Shown here: positions 59,901 to 64,000 of the stretch, piece by piece
Numbering within the stretch: the stretch's first letter is position 1
Layout: every line of letters starts with the position of its first letter
Assembly (NCBI GenBank): GCA_025331125.1
Contig: JAOALB010000151.1
Coordinates: forward strand, 1 to 64,000
Length of the DNA: 64,000 bases
Direction of reading: 5' to 3'
From: Mycogone perniciosa
Taxonomy: Eukaryota; Ascomycota; Sordariomycetes; Hypocreales; Hypocreaceae
Notes under the pieces: generated by a model
Database searches by the model: none
Told to the model about the DNA's origin: nothing
What the model saw: the letters and a program-made list of their open reading frames with translations, nothing else
Made by a program: the position numbers and the translations under genes

Positions 59901-62520
59901 TACGCTTAAAAAATAGTATATTAATAATAAATGTATTAAAATTAATATCTTTAGATTTAATTTTAGTTTTAACTTAAAACCTAGCGTTTTTTTTTAAAAG
60001 GGATTTAAAAAAGCCTTTTTTATTTCCTTTAAAATAGGCTAATAAAAGCCTTTGCCTTTATAAATAAAAAGCAGTTAAATATAGCATTTAAAATCTTTAC
60101 TTAAATTAAAGAAATTAACTTAATTTAAAAGGCTAAGTAAAAAATATTACTTTTAATAGCTTAAACTATTAATAACTATTTAGTTAAATATTAAAGAAAG
60201 TATTATCTTTTAGCGGCTATATTGGTAAATAAAGCCTTTTTTAATACCTTTAAAAACCTTTTCTTTTTAAAAGCCTTTATAGACTTTAAAAAATTAAATA
60301 AAAACCTTTTTCCTGCTTAATTATTAGTTATTTAATTAATTAATAAAAAGACCTGTTAAAATGATAAATAATAGTAAATTACACTTTAGCCTTTAAATAA
60401 AACTAGTGCAGGAACCCCTTTATTAGCTAATAGCATAAAATAAATTATATAAGCTATAGTTATAGTTATAAATATAAATAAAAACTCTTTAATATAAAGA
60501 AATAAAAATAAACTTTTTTTTAAAGTAATAGTAGGCTAGCTTTTATTATTTATAAAAATAAATAAAAATAAATAAACATTACTTTAAAGATTAATGATAG
60601 GATTTTCTTTTAAGTCCCTTTAAACTATAATTAAAAAAAAGATTACTACTATTAGCGTTAAATAAAAACTTATTAAAATTAATAACTTTAAAAGTAAAAA
60701 TATTATTTACTTTTAAAAAATAAAGTTTAAGTTTATACTTTAAATTAAAATAGAAAATATTAAAAAAAAAAAATTTATTTTAACTTTAATTATAAAGGCT
60801 AGTAGTTTAAAAATTAAAGAAGTATATATATAAAAGAGTTTTTTTATATAAAGTATTTTTAAATATTATATTAATATTTTAAATATTTTCTTTATTAGTA
60901 TATTAATTCTAATTAAAATTTAAAAGATTATTAGGCTTAAAAGACCTTTAATTTTTTATTAAAAGGCTTTTTTTAATAAAACTATTAATATTTACTATTA
61001 CTTTATTTTTTTTAAAAAGGAAATTGAAATAAACTTTAAACTTTTTAACTGCTTAACTTTAATAAAGTTTTAAATTTAAAAGGTATAAGTAATTTAATAT
61101 AATAAATACTTTAACTTTTATAATCTTTAAAGGTATATTAAAACTATATACTATACAAAGTATAATAAACTTGCTTTTTAATATATTAATAAAGATAAAA
61201 ACTATAATAACTTTATTTAATATATTAACTGCTTTAAACTTTATTAATTTAATACTTTAAACTGCTATATATATTTAATTATTAAAAATAATATAAAAGT
61301 ATATATTATTAAAAAATAACTTAAAGGCATTAAAGAATTTAAAATTTAAAACTTTTAAAAAAAACCCCTGCTTTATTTACTTTTAAGTTTAATTTTAGCG
61401 CATTTAAAGGAGGAGCTTTTTAAGCTGCTTTAGCTAGATTTTTTACTGCTTTTAAGGCTTAAATTTAAAGACCTCTCTTTTTAAGTAAGATAATACCCTT
61501 TACCCCTATAATAAAGCCCTTTTAATATAAAATTAACTTAATAAATATCTTTAATAGTTTATAAAAAGAAAGTTTACTAGCCTACTTTATAGTGAAGGTT
61601 ATTAATTTAAATAACTTTATAAATAATACTGTAAAGGAATCCTTTAAAGGAAATAAACCCTATAAGTTTAATTTATAAATAATAAACTTTATTAAAACTG
61701 CTAAAAGAATTTTAACTTAAAGATCTTTTAGGCTAATATAAGAAAATAGGGATAATATTATAATATAGCTTTTTTATTAATTTAAGAAAATAGCTTTAAT
61801 ATTATATTTATTTAAAAGCTATAGATTTATTAAAATATTATATTATTTAAAAGATAAATAAAATTTTACTTTAACTTTTAAGTATTTAATTTATTTAATA
61901 ATTAAAAGGAAAGTAAACCTTTTATTTTTATATATATTAAAAAATTATTAAATTTATTATATTAATAACTTTTACCTTTAAAATTAAAGAATAATTGCAT
62001 TTATTAAATAAAAGCCTATAGCTATATTATTATTAATATTTTCTATAAAGCTACTTTTAATCTTATAATAAAAAGATTTTTACTTTAATTTTAATTATAA
62101 AAGCTAGCAGTTTAAAAATTAAAAAAGTATATATATAAAAGAGTTTTTTATATAAAGTATTTTTAAATACTATATTAATACTTTAAGTATTTTTTTTATT
62201 AATATATTAATTTTAATTAAAGCTTAAAAAAGCATTAAGTTTAAAAAACTTTTAATTTTCTATTAAAAGGCCTTTTTTAATAAAACTATTAATATTTACT
62301 ATTACTTTATTTTTTTTAAAAAGGAAATTAAAATAAACTTTAAACTCTTTAATTATTTAGCTTTAATAAAGTTTTAAACTTAAAAGGTATAAGTAATTTA
62401 ATATAATAAATACTTTAACTTTTATAATTTTTAAAGGTATATTAAAACTATATATTATAAAAAGTATAATAAACCTGCTTTTTAATATATTAATAAAAAT
62501 AAAAATAATAATAACTCTAT
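59901..62520. repeat. RIP-decayed repeat with an internal direct duplication
   Basis: Very AT-rich with no recognisable protein. About 60,790-61,215 and 62,090-62,515 are direct copies of each other (about 430 bp, spaced 1.3 kb), sharing AAAAAGGAAATT and GGTATAAGTAATTTAATATA. The second copy is cut by a copia-1 LTR fragment. Confidence 0.7.
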
Positions 62521-62701
62521 AATCTAGCCGCATATACACTAGATATTTTATAGCTTTTCAGCTATTAAATTAATTACAATTTAATTATTTATCTATTATT
62601 AACCTAATTAGACTCTTAGTTATTTCCTTATTACTGCATTGTATACAGCTTCCTAGAAGCTGTATATAAATAAGGTTCAGTATAACCTTGTTACATTAAC
62701 A
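62521..62701 (+). repeat. copia-1 LTR, 3' part only
   Basis: It matches the last 180 bp of the copia-1 LTR at 30,094-30,674, including TATACACTAGATATT and the inverted pair CAGCTTCCTAGAAGCTG, and ends CCTTGTTACATTAACA. The first 400 bp of the LTR are missing. Confidence 0.8.
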
Positions 62702-64000
62702 ATATAACTTTATTAAGAAATACTACTCTTTAATATAACTAAGAAAGATTATAGCTACTGATATTAAGAAATTTATAGCAGGAAAACCTAAGCTTAGTAA
62801 GCTAGATATCCTAAAAAAACTGCTATCCTAGCTATATAACTTATATAACGCCTTCCTGCTAAAAACAGTAAATAAGCTTCTTTTATAATAGGCTTAAAAC
62901 TATAAAATTAAAATACTGCTAGGAAAAGACTTATTATATTAAAAGAATAGGCTATTTTTATTTAATAAACTATAGGTAATAAGAAAATAGTTAAATAATA
63001 ATTTAGTAAAAGGATTTATCTGTAAATTATAAGTATAATATACTACTCTTTTCTTTTTAGCTATAAAATTAAAAGGTAGTATTTATATCTATTAAAATTA
63101 TTAAAGGTTAAATAATATTACTATTAAAAATCAATACCTACTATTATTAATCTAGGAAACCTTTAATACTTTTAACTGTATAAAGGTATATATAAAACTT
63201 AATATTATCGCTGCGTTTAATAACCTTTATATTACTAAAGGGGATATATAGAAAATAGCGTTTATTATAAGGTTTAGCCTTTTTAAGATATTAATTATAC
63301 CTTTTAGCCTTTATAATATACTTACTATATTTTAATACTATATTAACTATACTCTTTATAACCTCTTTAACTATATTTGTATAGTATACTTTAATAATAT
63401 CTTTATATATTTATTATATTAAAAGGAGTACTGAAAATATATATATAAAGTGGTAGCCTGCCTTTAAGATACTGGCTTTTAGATTAATACTATTAAATGC
63501 AAGTTTAAAACAATAAAAATAAAATACTTTAGCCTAATTATTACCTTAAAGGGACTGGAAATAAATCTTAAGAAAGTTAAGGCTATATTAAACTAGTAAT
63601 TACTTAAAGGAGTAAAAGACTTATAAAAGTTCCTTAGCTTTATAAATTTCTATTGCTATTTTATTTAAAGATACTTTAAAATAGCTATACTATTAAATAA
63701 GTTTTTAAAAAAGGATTAATTATATATTAAAAAAGAGAAATAGCAGGAAGCCTTTAATTTAATTAAATATACCTTTAAATTAGCCTTAATTCTAGCCTTT
63801 TTTAACTATAATAAATAAACAGTCTTTAAAACTAATACCTTTAACTAGGCATTAAGCAGTATCCTATTACAGTATAATAAAAAGGGTATTCTATACCCTA
63901 TTATATTCTTTTCTATAAAATATAACACTTAAAAATGCAACTATAGAATCTATAATAAAAAACTTTTAACTATTATTAAAGTAATAAAGGAGTAGCGCCT
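62702..64000 (+). pseudogene. gypsy-B pol remnant: RT and start of RNase H, running off the window
   Basis: Plus-strand translation gives a Ty3/gypsy RT: LVKGFICK, NNITIKNQYLLLLIQETFNT, IKLNIIAAFNN, and the active site YFNN (from YLDD) at 63,387-63,398. RNase H begins at about 63,750 with ALILAFFNYNK, ALSSILLQYNKKG and YRIYNKKLLTIIKVIKE at the window edge. RIP-type stops interrupt it. It resembles the minus-strand fragment at 3,292-3,790. Confidence 0.75.

Noticed and set aside
1..64000. CRISPR arrays, bacterial operons, riboswitches
   Set aside because: The window is fungal. Repeats are LTRs and minisatellites, with no regularly spaced short direct repeats.

Overview
The window is eukaryotic and looks like a filamentous ascomycete (Pezizomycotina). 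Evidence: sharply bipartite base composition, CpA-to-TpA decay of every transposon (the pattern of repeat-induced point mutation, RIP), short introns with CTAAC branch sites, a dispersed 5S rRNA gene, a DUF7703 membrane protein and a fungal subgroup-C chitinase. The species cannot be named from sequence alone.

Layout. (1) 1-47,923 is a block of nested LTR retrotransposons, very AT-rich, with almost no open frames. Five families can be separated. Gypsy-A is a chromovirus with 400-402 bp LTRs and a chromodomain at the end of pol: A1 (+, truncated), A2 (+, split), A3 (-, complete, 17,091-24,808, target duplication CTTTA) and A4 (-, 33,490-46,485, integrase region deleted). Gypsy-B is present as RT fragments. 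Gypsy-D (-) is the host of A3. Copia-1 has 581 bp LTRs and is represented by a minus-strand element at the window start, a solo LTR and a 3' half. Copia-C is a complete element (35,371-42,598, target duplication GCTTT) inside A4. The deepest nest is copia-C in A4 in A2. (2) 47,924-59,700 is a GC-balanced island holding a minisatellite, degraded gene relics, one intact seven-helix-like membrane protein gene (52,121-53,101, +), a 5S rRNA gene with a 5S fragment beside it, and the long C-terminal part of a killer-toxin-like GH18 chitinase gene (59,640-55,237, -) that carries two in-frame stops and lacks its catalytic end. (3) 59,700-64,000 returns to AT-rich repeats: a direct duplication of about 430 bp, a copia-1 LTR fragment and a gypsy-B pol running off the window.

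How it fits together. The only locus that looks functional as protein is the DUF7703 gene; the 5S gene may be active. The rest is a record of transposition followed by RIP. The chitinase remnant sits at the edge of the second AT block and one of its stops is a G-to-A change, so it may have been lost through transposon insertion and RIP spreading. All retroelement calls come from translating the decayed frames by eye and reading TAA/TAG as former Gln/Trp codons; no database search was possible.
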